25,384 bases of DNA from a virus, in the IMG/VR virus record IMGVR_UViG_3300007276_000273, positions 1 to 25,384 of that record. One strand, given 5' to 3'. Positions 9,179-17,214 of the stretch are shown piece by piece (positions within the stretch are counted from its first letter, which is position 1; every line of letters begins with the position of its first letter). The position numbers and the translations under genes are program-made. Under the pieces are notes generated by a model, which saw only the letters and a program-made list of their open reading frames with translations, was not told the origin of the DNA and made no database searches.

Positions 9179-9944
9179 AGAAATAGAAAAATCTATACTA
9201 AAAGAACTTAGTAGGTTTAATGAGATTAACCATAATATGGATAATTTGAATGAACAAAAAATTAATTCATTGGGAGATGGTATGGCCGATGTAGGTTCGG
9301 GGTTTGAACACCAACAAGGAAGTTCAGACAGACTAAAGAAATTCAAAACTCAACAAGAGATTGGTGAACAAGAAGTCCCAGATGAAGAGTTAGGTGATGA
9401 AGAGTTAGGTGATGAAGAGTTAGGTGATGAAGAGTTAGGTGGTGAAGAATTAGATGTGGATGTTGAAACCGAAGATGGTGGTATTGAGGATGACCTAGAC
9501 ATGGATTTAGATACTGGAGGTGGTGATACAACTGAACTTGAGGTTACTGATTTAGTAAGTAAACAAGATGAGACAAATACTGAACTTTCAGACCAAAAAG
9601 ATATTTTATCTAAGAACACAGAAAGTCTAGATGATTTAATGACAAAACTTTCTGATTTAGAAACGCAACTATCCTCTATGGAAGATGTAGCAACCAAAAT
9701 TAGTAGTTTAGAAGATAAACTTGAAGAATATCGACCTAGAACACCACAAGAACAAATTGGTTTAAGAAAACACGATAGTGGACCATACAACAGAACACTA
9801 AGTGACTTTTTTACCGACAAAGAAGAAGTTTTTGACAAAACAGGTAAAAAACAATATATTTTAACCAAAGACGAAGTAGAAGACTATAGTGACGTAGACA
9901 TCCAAAAAAGTTTCGGAGACCCAGACGAGGAAAACGACGACTAA
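9171..9944 (+). CDS. Highly acidic coiled-coil protein with pentapeptide repeats
   Basis: The 257-residue product is dominated by Asp and Glu. Residues 71-90 are four exact copies of DEELG, followed by a degenerate GEELD, then an acidic linker to about residue 120. Residues about 123-187 have heptad-like spacing of Leu and Ile (SLDDLMTKLSDLETQLSSME) and probably form a coiled coil. The C-terminal 70 residues (NRTLSDFFTDKEEVFDKTGK) look like a separate folded tail ending in DEENDD. No family is recognised. It could be a scaffold, a chaperone-like assembly factor or a DNA-mimicking acidic protein, and the sequence does not decide between these. It overlaps the preceding gene by eight bases and is followed by a 91-base gap holding a promoter. 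Confidence 0.65.
   Translation: MAKEIEKSILKELSRFNEINHNMDNLNEQKINSLGDGMADVGSGFEHQQGSSDRLKKFKTQQEIGEQEVPDEELGDEELGDEELGDEELGGEELDVDVETEDGGIEDDLDMDLDTGGGDTTELEVTDLVSKQDETNTELSDQKDILSKNTESLDDLMTKLSDLETQLSSMEDVATKISSLEDKLEEYRPRTPQEQIGLRKHDSGPYNRTLSDFFTDKEEVFDKTGKKQYILTKDEVEDYSDVDIQKSFGDPDEENDD
9381..9455 (+). repeat. 15-bp in-frame tandem repeat (4 exact copies plus 1 degenerate)
   Basis: The unit GATGAAGAGTTAGGT occurs four times without change at 9381-9395, 9396-9410, 9411-9425 and 9426-9440. A diverged fifth unit lies at 9441-9455. Each unit encodes DEELG inside the acidic protein. Perfect identity at the DNA level, including third positions, indicates recent slippage or recombination rather than protein-level selection alone. 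Confidence 0.95.
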
Positions 9945-9963
9945 AAATACTTTAAATATTTAT

Positions 9964-9996
9964 TTGACATACCAATAAACTATGTGTATATTTATA
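9964..9996 (+). promoter_or_regulatory. Near-consensus promoter upstream of the SSB gene
   Basis: TTGACA (9964-9969) is separated by exactly 17 bases from TATATT (9987-9992), a full -35 match and a five-of-six -10 match to a sigma70-type promoter. The -10 lies within GTATATTTATA (9986-9996), shared with the element at 8913-8923. It sits in the 91-base gap before the SSB start at 10036 and would drive the replication block. If the host is a Bacteroidota, its vegetative sigma factor prefers TTG / TAnnTTTG, and this site fits that moderately (TATATTTA). Confidence 0.6.
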
Positions 9997-10035
9997 CATA
10001 TGTTTATTAATTAATAATATTTAAAAAGAAAATTC

Positions 10036-10902
10036 ATGAGTAATAGTTTAGACGCGGTTTTAGCTCAATACGAGAAAAACAAACAAAGTGGCGGTTCCAC
10101 AAAACCACAAATGACATCAGAAGAAAGAATGAAACAATACCTTTCTATAATGTTACCAAAAGGAACAAAACAAGGAGAAAAAAGAATCAGAATAGTACCA
10201 ACAACAGACGGTACGTCACCCTTTAAAGAAGTATTTTTCCACAATATACAAGTTCAAGGAAGATGGCAAAAACTTTATGACCCGGGTAAAAATTCAGAGG
10301 GAAAACCATCAGGTGAAAGAAGTCCATTAAATGAAGTTGAAGAAGCTTTAAGATTAGCTGGTGATGCACAATCAAAAGAATTAGCACGTTCTTATCGTTC
10401 ACAAAAATTTTACATAGTAAAAGTTGTAGATAGAGACAATGAAGAAGACGGTGTTAAATTCTGGAGATTTAAACACAACTGGAAAGGAAATGGACCAATA
10501 GATAAGATTATACCTATTTGGAGAAATAAAGGAGATGTGACCGACGCGAATGAAGGACGAGACCTAATCCTAATACTCCAAACCCTTCCATTACCAGGTG
10601 GAAGAGGTGAATATACAACAGTATCTTCAGTTATGTACGAAGACCCAGGTAAATTATCTGAAGACCAAGCTAAAACAAAAGAGTGGACTGAAGACGAAAG
10701 AACTTGGAAAGACGTATACTCACAAAAACCAGTAGAATACCTAGAAGCTATTTCAAAAGGACTAGAGCCAGTTTGGGACTCGGAACTTAAGAAGTATGTT
10801 TACGACGACCCTAATAGTGTTAGTAATTCAACAAACACAACAACATTAGGTTCTACAGACCCACAAGCAAATGACCCACAATCCGAAGATTTACCATTTT
10901 AA
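10036..10902 (+). CDS. 32: Single-stranded DNA-binding protein, T4 gp32-like
   Basis: This 288-residue protein aligns by pattern with gp32. It has a basic/Gln-rich N-terminus (cooperativity region), an OB-like core opening with GEKRIRIVPTTDG near residues 47-59, and a second conserved strand set FYIVKVVDRDNEEDGVKFWR at residues 125-144, matching the gp32 ANILVVKDP region. The C-terminal tail is flexible and acidic (SEDLPF). gp32 coats ssDNA and organises replication and recombination proteins. Two departures are clear. There is no cysteine in the whole protein, so the His-Cys zinc site of T4 gp32 is absent. The tip DLPF resembles the bacterial SSB C-terminal DDDIPF, not the T4 tail. It is the first gene after a strong promoter and precedes uvsX, as expected for a recombination partner. 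Confidence 0.8.
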   Translation: MSNSLDAVLAQYEKNKQSGGSTKPQMTSEERMKQYLSIMLPKGTKQGEKRIRIVPTTDGTSPFKEVFFHNIQVQGRWQKLYDPGKNSEGKPSGERSPLNEVEEALRLAGDAQSKELARSYRSQKFYIVKVVDRDNEEDGVKFWRFKHNWKGNGPIDKIIPIWRNKGDVTDANEGRDLILILQTLPLPGGRGEYTTVSSVMYEDPGKLSEDQAKTKEWTEDERTWKDVYSQKPVEYLEAISKGLEPVWDSELKKYVYDDPNSVSNSTNTTTLGSTDPQANDPQSEDLPF

Positions 10903-10911
10903 TAAGTAGAT

Positions 10912-11916
10912 ATGGCATTGAAAAAAAGGACATTTGCGGACCTAAAAAGTAAATTCTCAAAGAAAGCTAACTTTAAACCAGAAAGATTTTTTGATTTAGG
11001 GGAAGCTTTCCTTGATGCTACTGGATTACCAGGACCAGCTATGGGACATTTACAAATGTTTCTTGGTCATTCTGACACTGGAAAAACTACAGCTTTAATT
11101 AAATCAGCGGTTGATGCACAAAGTAAGGGTATTTTACCAGTATTAATTATAACAGAACAAAAGTGGGGGTTTGAACACGCTAAACTTTTAGGTTTTGACT
11201 GTGAACAAGTTGTAGATACAACTACTGGTGAAATAGATTGGGATGGGTTTTTCTTATTCAACAACGACTTTCAATACATTGAACAAATAACTGATTACGT
11301 TAATGAATTATTAGACGCTCAAGAAAAAGGTGAATTAGAGTACGATTTGTTATTTTTATGGGATTCTGTTGGTTCAGTACCTTGTAAAATGACTTTTGAT
11401 GGTAAGGGTGGTAAGATGCATAATGCAGCTACATTAGCCGACAAAATAGGTATGGGACTAAATCAAAGAATTGGTAAATCCAGAAGACAAGACTCTAAAT
11501 ATACTAACACTCTAGTGGTTGTTAACCAACCATGGGTAGAACTACCAGATAACCCATTTGGGCAACCTAAAATAAAAGCTAAAGGTGGTGAATCTTTATG
11601 GTTAAACTCTACTTTAGTTTTTAGGTTTGGAAATCAAAAAAATGCTGGAACGACAAACATTTCAGCAGTTAGAGAAAAAAGAAAAGTAAAATTTGCCACA
11701 AGAACTAAAATAACAATTATGAAAAACCATGTTAACGGTTTAGGTTATGAAGATGGTAAAATATTAATTAGCCCACATGGGTTCTTAGCTGGGAGAGAAT
11801 CAACAGAAGAAAAAAAATCAATAGAATCATATAAACAAGAATACGCCACCTTTTGGTCAGAACAACTGGGTGTTGGTGGTGATTTCGATTTAAAAATAGA
11901 AAAAGAAAATGACTAA
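10912..11916 (+). CDS. uvsX: UvsX/RecA-like recombinase
   Basis: The 334-residue protein has a RecA-fold ATPase core. The Walker A motif GHSDTGKTT lies at residues 52-60, and the Walker B strand LLFLWDS ends in D151. A later conserved stretch TLVVVNQPWVELPDN and the basic, glycine-containing KAKGGESLW match the RecA/UvsX L2-region arrangement. It would form filaments on gp32-coated ssDNA and catalyse strand exchange for recombination-dependent replication and repair. It is shorter than T4 UvsX (391) and close to bacterial RecA in length, but the Walker A sequence and the context next to a gp32-like gene favour UvsX. The start ATG 10912 lies nine bases after the SSB stop, and the 3' end overlaps the FKBP gene by eight bases (ATGACTAA). 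Confidence 0.88.
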   Translation: MALKKRTFADLKSKFSKKANFKPERFFDLGEAFLDATGLPGPAMGHLQMFLGHSDTGKTTALIKSAVDAQSKGILPVLIITEQKWGFEHAKLLGFDCEQVVDTTTGEIDWDGFFLFNNDFQYIEQITDYVNELLDAQEKGELEYDLLFLWDSVGSVPCKMTFDGKGGKMHNAATLADKIGMGLNQRIGKSRRQDSKYTNTLVVVNQPWVELPDNPFGQPKIKAKGGESLWLNSTLVFRFGNQKNAGTTNISAVREKRKVKFATRTKITIMKNHVNGLGYEDGKILISPHGFLAGRESTEEKKSIESYKQEYATFWSEQLGVGGDFDLKIEKEND

Positions 11917-12343
11917 AATAAAAACAGGAGATAAAGTAAAAGTACATTATGTAGGTACTTTAAAAGATGGTTCACAATTTGACAATTCTAGAGATAAGGG
12001 TGAAGGGTTAGAATTTACAATTGATGATGGACAATTATTAAAAGGATTTAACGACGCGGTTAAAAATCTAGAAGTTGGTTCGACAACTAAAGTAGATGTT
12101 AAAGCTGAGGAAGCTTACGGAAATTATATTAGTGAGGCCGTAATAACGGTTAAAAAAACTGAATTCCCAGAAACTTTAAAATACGAATTAAACGGGTTCA
12201 TCCAAGGACAAGACAATAAAGGAAGGCCAGTACAAGGACAAGTAGTTAAAATTGATGAGGAAAGTGTAAATTTAGATATGAACCATCCTTTAGCTGGTGA
12301 AGATTTAAGTTTTGAGATAGAATTATTAGAAATAGTAAAGTAA
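11909..12343 (+). CDS. SlyD-type FKBP peptidyl-prolyl cis-trans isomerase
   Basis: This 144-residue protein has all parts of a SlyD-class FKBP. The FKBP N-terminal strand is KVKVHYVGTLKDGSQFDNS (residues 9-27), then LLKGFNDAV and AYGNY (69-73). An inserted IF (chaperone) domain spans about residues 74-118, and the closing DMNHPLAGEDLSFEIELLEI lies at 123-142, the classical SlyD signature. Such proteins isomerise X-Pro bonds and chaperone folding in the cytoplasm. The C-terminal His/Cys-rich metal-binding tail of E. coli SlyD is missing. There is no signal peptide. It is translationally coupled to uvsX by an 8-base overlap, so it should be made with the replication proteins. Phage-encoded FKBPs are uncommon to my knowledge. 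Client proteins are unknown. Confidence 0.93.
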   Translation: MTKIKTGDKVKVHYVGTLKDGSQFDNSRDKGEGLEFTIDDGQLLKGFNDAVKNLEVGSTTKVDVKAEEAYGNYISEAVITVKKTEFPETLKYELNGFIQGQDNKGRPVQGQVVKIDEESVNLDMNHPLAGEDLSFEIELLEIVK

Positions 12344-12373
12344 AAAAATTGTTTAACCTTTTAAAAGTGTGTT

Positions 12374-13390
12374 TTGACAAGAACATTATTAGTTGACGGA
12401 AATTCCTTATTAAATACTGGTTTTCATGGTATAAAAAATATGTATAATGGTACAGACCATATAGGTGGCCTGTACCATTTTCTTAATACCTTAAGAAAAC
12501 TAATAGATACATATCTACTTACTAAAATAGTTGTTTGTTGGGATGGTGAACAAAACACCAAACCCAGACTAGAACTATACCCAGATTATAAATTAAATAG
12601 AAGAATAAAACCTAAGTCTGAAGGTGATTTACAATCATACGGCAGGCAAAAATTACGTGTACAAGAATACCTAGAAGAACTTTATGTTAGACAAGCAACT
12701 TTTAAATGGTGTGAAGCAGATGACTGCATAGCACACTATTGTAAAAAAACAACTAAAGAAGAAATTATTGTCCTAACATCGGATAGAGACTTGTTACAAC
12801 TAATATCCAAAAATGTGTCAGTACATATAATTTCATTAAACAAATTATTTAAAGATGGTGACAAAGTACCATTAAACGGAGTTAATATACCGTCAAGTAA
12901 TGTTAGAGTTGTTAAAACTATATGTGGTGATTCTTCTGATAACATATATGGTATAAAAATGGTTGGGGTAAAATCTTTAGTAAAAATAAAACCCGAAATA
13001 CTAGAAAAAAAAGTATCTTTACAAGAGATAATAGAAACTATAAAATCCAAAGATAAAATTAATAAAAAAGAACAAAATATATTAGAAGAAGTAACCCAAA
13101 AAACACTTAATATTAACCATAAAGGTTCGATATTAGAAACAAACTACACCATTATAGGGGTTGGGGAACAATTTCTAACTAAAGAAGCCGTAAACGGAAT
13201 AAACGACTTATCAAAAGAAGCTATAGACCCAGAAGGAAGACACTGGAAAAATGCCTTAGACTTGATGATGTCAGATGGAATTCTTAATATTTTACCTAAG
13301 AAAGATGATTCTTGGGTAGATTTCGTAAGACCATTTTTAAGATTAACAAGAATAGAAAAAGATTTTTATAAAAATAAAAGACATGAGTAA
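12374..13390 (+). CDS. rnh: 5'-3' exonuclease / flap endonuclease (T4 RNase H-like), TTG start
   Basis: The 338-residue product has the complete FEN/5'-3' exonuclease motif series: LLVDGNSLL (D8), VVCWDG (D57), CEADDCIAHY (E114, D116, D117), VLTSDRDLLQL (D137, D139), and the helix-hairpin-helix region CGDSSDNIYGIKMVGVKSL (D186, D189). These acidic residues bind two metal ions. The enzyme would remove RNA primers and 5' flaps at the fork. The start must be TTG 12374: the catalytic strand begins five codons later, a stop lies at 12362-12364 in frame, and the first in-frame ATG (12440) would delete D8. No Shine-Dalgarno sequence is visible. The 3' end overlaps the next gene by eight bases. T4 RNase H (305 residues) is the closest functional analogue. 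Confidence 0.9.
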   Translation: MTRTLLVDGNSLLNTGFHGIKNMYNGTDHIGGLYHFLNTLRKLIDTYLLTKIVVCWDGEQNTKPRLELYPDYKLNRRIKPKSEGDLQSYGRQKLRVQEYLEELYVRQATFKWCEADDCIAHYCKKTTKEEIIVLTSDRDLLQLISKNVSVHIISLNKLFKDGDKVPLNGVNIPSSNVRVVKTICGDSSDNIYGIKMVGVKSLVKIKPEILEKKVSLQEIIETIKSKDKINKKEQNILEEVTQKTLNINHKGSILETNYTIIGVGEQFLTKEAVNGINDLSKEAIDPEGRHWKNALDLMMSDGILNILPKKDDSWVDFVRPFLRLTRIEKDFYKNKRHE

Positions 13391-13832
13391 AATTAAACAA
13401 AGAGTAGAAAACACACAAAAATGCGAATTCGTATTAAAATTAGGTAATAACATAGTTTGCCAAAGATTCTTTTCGGTAAGAAACTTTAATGATAGAGCAA
13501 CACAATCAATAGACATACACTACGTGATAAGAGATATTGTAGATGGTATTGTTGAGAGATTAAAGCTTAAAACTTTATATTTATTAGAAAGTAACTATAA
13601 AGAAAACACTATAGACGAAGCCCAAGAAGACGAGTATTTTACAATAACTTTAAAGAAAGGAAACAAGGTATTTTACGACACAATTACACCTGCCAGTATC
13701 TACCCCCCAAAAGTTAGGTTTACCGTAGACATAAGACCACAAATATCTTCTATACTAAGAGAACTTACATTAGTACTATCACAAAAAAAAGTTACAACAC
13801 ACTACCAAGATTATAACTTAATCGTTAACTAA
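13383..13832 (+). CDS. Unknown protein of the replication block (149 aa)
   Basis: I do not recognise this 149-residue protein. It overlaps the exonuclease gene by eight bases (ATGAGTAA) and precedes the helicase gene by 29 bases, so it is almost certainly part of the replication operon. The sequence suggests a small alpha/beta protein: an N-terminal basic stretch, beta-like FVLKLGNNIVCQRFFSV (residues about 16-32), a helix IHYVIRDIVDGIVERL (about 45-60), and more strands to the end. There is no membrane segment or metal motif. In T4 the corresponding neighbourhoods hold helicase-loader or recombination-mediator genes, but nothing in the sequence ties it to gp59 or UvsY. Confidence 0.65.
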   Translation: MSKIKQRVENTQKCEFVLKLGNNIVCQRFFSVRNFNDRATQSIDIHYVIRDIVDGIVERLKLKTLYLLESNYKENTIDEAQEDEYFTITLKKGNKVFYDTITPASIYPPKVRFTVDIRPQISSILRELTLVLSQKKVTTHYQDYNLIVN

Positions 13833-13861
13833 TCTAGTATTTATTACAATAACAAAATAAT

Positions 13862-15241
13862 ATGACAGACAATAAAAACTTCGGTTACCTAGGATATAAT
13901 TTCCAACTCAAACTAATTAACCTTATAGTAACCGATAACACTTTTTTTCAATCAATAATAGATGCTATTACAGCAAAATATTTTGACAACCAGTACTTTA
14001 GATTAATTATGCAATTAATTAAAGAGTACTATGAAAAATACCAAGTCTCACCGTCATTTGAAGCCCTAGACCAATTAACAAGAATAGAAATTTCTTCCGA
14101 AATGGCAAGAAAAAATATTTTTGATATGTTGAAAGAAGTTAAAGATGCTTCATTTGAAGACCACCTCTTTATTAAAGAGAAAGCTTTAAATTTCTGTAAA
14201 CAACAAGAACTTAAAAAAGCTATTAGGAAAGTGGAGAGTATAATGGAAAAAGGTGACTTTGAAAGTTATGATAAATGTGAGGAACTAATTCGTGATGCTA
14301 TTAAGATAGGTGATGGAGACCAAGGTAGTTTTGAAATTTTTACAGAATTAGAAAAATTATTAGAGGAAGATTATAGGCACCCAGTACCTACAGGTGTTGA
14401 TGGTTTAGACAATATATTAAATGGTGGATTAGCTAAAGGAGAAATCGGTGTTATTCTCGCACCTACAGGTGTTGGTAAAACAACTATGTTAACTAGATTT
14501 GCTAACACAGCATTTAACATGGGATATAACGTACTACAAATATTTTTTGAGGACAACCCTAAAATAATACAAAGAAAACATTTCACCTGTTGGACCGGAA
14601 TACCAAACGATAAATTAAGTGACCATAAAGAAACTGTATTGGATAAAGCTGATGAAATGAAAAAAACAGGTGGCAAACTAATACTAAAAAAACTACCATC
14701 TGATGAGATGAGTATGTTACAAATTAAAAATCAAGTAAGAAAGATTATATCAGAAGGTACAAAAATTGATATGGTTCTAATTGATTATATCGATTGTATA
14801 TTACCAGACCGTGCATTTAATGATGAATGGAAAGGTGAAGGTTCAGTTATGAGAAAATTTGAAGGTATGTGTCATGAGTTAGATATAGCAGGATGGACAG
14901 CAACTCAAGGAAACAGAACCTCTATAAGTTCTGAAGTTGTAACCACAGACATGATGGGTGGGTCAATTAAAAAAGCACAAGTTGGTCACGTTATTATATC
15001 TGTAGCTAAAACGTTACAACAAAAAGAACTTGGTTTAGCTACAATAGCTGTTGTTAAATCTAGATTAGGTAAAGACGGTGTAATTTTTGAAAATTGTAAA
15101 TTTGACAACGGAACACTAGAAATAAATACAGAAACAACCCAAACGTTCTTAGGTTTTGAAGAAGAAAAAACCAATAGAAATAGAGAGAGAGTAACTCGAG
15201 CTCTACAAAGAAGAGAACAAGTAATAAATAAAAATAATTAA
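13862..15241 (+). CDS. 41: Replicative DNA helicase, DnaB/T4 gp41-like
   Basis: This 459-residue protein has the two-part layout of DnaB-family helicases: a helical N-terminal region (residues 1 to about 165) and a RecA-like motor. The segment PTGVDGLDNILNGGL marks the start of the motor, Walker A is APTGVGKTT (residues 200-208), Walker B is MVLIDYID (D308), and DIAGWTATQGNRTS is the conserved strand with a Gln sensor. T4 gp41 is 475 residues, so this is full length. It would form a hexamer that unwinds the fork 5'-3' and recruits primase. No primase gene is visible in the window. A short gap upstream holds a TATTTATTA motif (13837-13846) similar to one before the gp25-like gene. Confidence 0.9.
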   Translation: MTDNKNFGYLGYNFQLKLINLIVTDNTFFQSIIDAITAKYFDNQYFRLIMQLIKEYYEKYQVSPSFEALDQLTRIEISSEMARKNIFDMLKEVKDASFEDHLFIKEKALNFCKQQELKKAIRKVESIMEKGDFESYDKCEELIRDAIKIGDGDQGSFEIFTELEKLLEEDYRHPVPTGVDGLDNILNGGLAKGEIGVILAPTGVGKTTMLTRFANTAFNMGYNVLQIFFEDNPKIIQRKHFTCWTGIPNDKLSDHKETVLDKADEMKKTGGKLILKKLPSDEMSMLQIKNQVRKIISEGTKIDMVLIDYIDCILPDRAFNDEWKGEGSVMRKFEGMCHELDIAGWTATQGNRTSISSEVVTTDMMGGSIKKAQVGHVIISVAKTLQQKELGLATIAVVKSRLGKDGVIFENCKFDNGTLEINTETTQTFLGFEEEKTNRNRERVTRALQRREQVINKNN

Positions 15242-15255
15242 TAAAAAGCAAAAAT

Positions 15256-17154
15256 ATGGAAGTATCAAATAAGATTCTGTCGGATATTACTGTCTACATG
15301 AAGTACGCTAAGTATCTACCAGAAGTGAATAGAAGAGAGTCGTGGGAAGAATTAGTAACACGTAATAAAGAAATGCATCAAAAAAAATACCCACAACTAA
15401 AGGATGAGATTGAAGAAAAATATAATTTAGTTTATAGTAAAAAAGTATTACCATCTATGAGGAGTATGCAATTTGGTGGTAAACCAATAGAAATATCACC
15501 AAACAGAATCTATAATTGTGCGTATCTACCTATAGACCATATAGATTCTTTTAGTGAAACAATGTTTTTGTTATTAGGTGGTACAGGTGTTGGGTACTCA
15601 GTTCAGAGACACCACGTCGCTAAATTACCAGTAATACAAAAACCATACCAAAAGAGAAAGAAAAGATTTTTAATTGGTGACTCAATTGAAGGATGGGCTG
15701 ATTCTATAAAAGTTCTTATGAAAACTTATATGAATGGTGGTGGAAGTAGAGTAGAGTTCGATTATTCAGACATTAGACCAAAAGGGGCTAGATTAATAAC
15801 ATCAGGAGGAAAAGCTCCAGGACCACAACCATTAAAAGAATGTTTGGTAAAAATTGAAGGCCTACTAAACCAAAAAGAAAATGGAGAACAACTTACAACG
15901 ATTGAAGTACACGATATCGTATGTCATATCGCTGACGCCGTATTGGCTGGTGGTATTCGTCGTGCAGCACTTATATCGTTATTTAGTGCTGATGATGAAC
16001 AAATGATTGGTTGTAAAGCTGGAAATTGGTGGGAGTTAAACCCACAACGAGGTAGAGCTAATAATTCAGCATGTTTAATGAGACACAAAATTACTAAAGA
16101 ATTTTTTATGGATTTATGGAAACGTGTTGAGTTGTCTGGAGCTGGAGAACCTGGTATCTATCTGAACAATGATAAAGACTGGGGAACAAACCCATGTTGT
16201 GAAATTGCCTTAAGACCTAATCAGTTTTGTAACTTATGTGAAGTGAACGTATCAAATATCGAATCACAAGAAGATTTAAACGAACGAGTAAAGGTTGCAG
16301 CATTTATAGGGACACTACAAGCTGGATATACATCTTTTCATTATCTAAGAGAAAAATGGCAAGAAACAACCGAAAAAGACGCATTAATTGGGGTTTCAAT
16401 GACAGGTATTGGTTCTGGTAAAGTTTTAAATTATGATATGCCAAAAGCAGCTAGTTTAGTAAAAAGAGAAAATACAAGAGTAGCAAAACTAATAGGAATA
16501 AACCAATCAGCAAGATGTACAACAGTTAAACCAGCAGGTACTACATCATTGACATTAGGTACTAGTTCCGGTATACATGCTTGGCATAATGACTACTACA
16601 TTAGAAGAGTTAGGGTTGGTAAAAATGAAGCAATTTATACATATCTTAAAGATAATCACCCAGAACTAGTTGAAGACGAATATTTCAGACCACATGATAC
16701 AGCAGTAATTAGTATACCACAAAAAGCACCTGAAGGTTCTATAATGAGAACAGAATCACCATTCCAACTACTTGAAAGAGTTAAAAAAGTAGCTACAGAG
16801 TGGGTTAAATCAGGACATAGAAATGGGTCTAATTCTCATAATGTTTCAGCTACAATTTCACTAAGAGAACATGAGTGGGATGCAGCTGGAGAGTGGATGT
16901 GGGAAAATAGAAAATCATATAACGGACTATCTGTACTACCATACAATGGGGGAACATATACACAAGCACCATTCGAAGATATTACGGAAGAAAAATATCA
17001 AGAAATGATGGAAGTTTTAAGTGATGTAGACTTATCAAATGTGGTTGAATTAGACGATAATACAAATTTAACTGGTGAATTAGCTTGTGCGGGGGGTAGT
17101 TGTGAAATAGATGTTGATGTTAAAACAATGAAAAAAGAAGTTGAGGTAAGTTAG
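15256..17154 (+). CDS. nrdJ: Class II adenosylcobalamin-dependent ribonucleotide reductase
   Basis: The 632-residue protein matches monomeric B12-dependent ribonucleoside-triphosphate reductase. Key residues align in spacing with the Lactobacillus leichmannii enzyme: C88 (like C119), N312/C314/E316 in NPCCE (like N406/C408/E410, with C314 the thiyl-radical site), C325 (like C419), and a C-terminal CAGGSC pair C611/C616 (like C731/C736) that re-reduces the active site. GGTGVGYSVQ (108-117) and VKPAGTTSL are further family motifs. It makes deoxynucleotides for phage DNA and works with or without oxygen, provided the host supplies B12. It is about 100 residues shorter than the 739-residue reference, with part of the loss between C88 and C314, where the allosteric insertion lies. 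It follows the helicase gene by 14 bases. Confidence 0.93.
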   Translation: MEVSNKILSDITVYMKYAKYLPEVNRRESWEELVTRNKEMHQKKYPQLKDEIEEKYNLVYSKKVLPSMRSMQFGGKPIEISPNRIYNCAYLPIDHIDSFSETMFLLLGGTGVGYSVQRHHVAKLPVIQKPYQKRKKRFLIGDSIEGWADSIKVLMKTYMNGGGSRVEFDYSDIRPKGARLITSGGKAPGPQPLKECLVKIEGLLNQKENGEQLTTIEVHDIVCHIADAVLAGGIRRAALISLFSADDEQMIGCKAGNWWELNPQRGRANNSACLMRHKITKEFFMDLWKRVELSGAGEPGIYLNNDKDWGTNPCCEIALRPNQFCNLCEVNVSNIESQEDLNERVKVAAFIGTLQAGYTSFHYLREKWQETTEKDALIGVSMTGIGSGKVLNYDMPKAASLVKRENTRVAKLIGINQSARCTTVKPAGTTSLTLGTSSGIHAWHNDYYIRRVRVGKNEAIYTYLKDNHPELVEDEYFRPHDTAVISIPQKAPEGSIMRTESPFQLLERVKKVATEWVKSGHRNGSNSHNVSATISLREHEWDAAGEWMWENRKSYNGLSVLPYNGGTYTQAPFEDITEEKYQEMMEVLSDVDLSNVVELDDNTNLTGELACAGGSCEIDVDVKTMKKEVEVS

Positions 17155-17178
17155 TATTAAAACTTTACATAAAATTAT

Positions 17179-17214
17179 AATAAATGGTGATTCTTTCGGG
17201 TCACCATTTATTTT
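17179..17214 (+). terminator. Rho-independent terminator after nrdJ
   Basis: AATAAATGGTGA (17179-17190) and TCACCATTTATT (17201-17212) form a perfect 12-bp stem around the 10-base loop TTCTTTCGGG, which could itself add three pairs. The stem runs into TT and is followed by an AT-rich stretch, and it is AT-rich on both sides, so it might work in both directions. It lies 24 bases after the nrdJ stop and 14 bases before the next start, closing the replication block. Confidence 0.85.

Noticed and set aside
9350-9868. A 172-codon Ser-rich ORF on the minus strand
   Set aside because: It is the antisense shadow of the acidic repeat gene: the complement of GAT/GAA/GAG codons gives Ser/Phe/Leu codons. 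Its pentapeptide repeat is the mirror of DEELG, and all neighbours are on the + strand.
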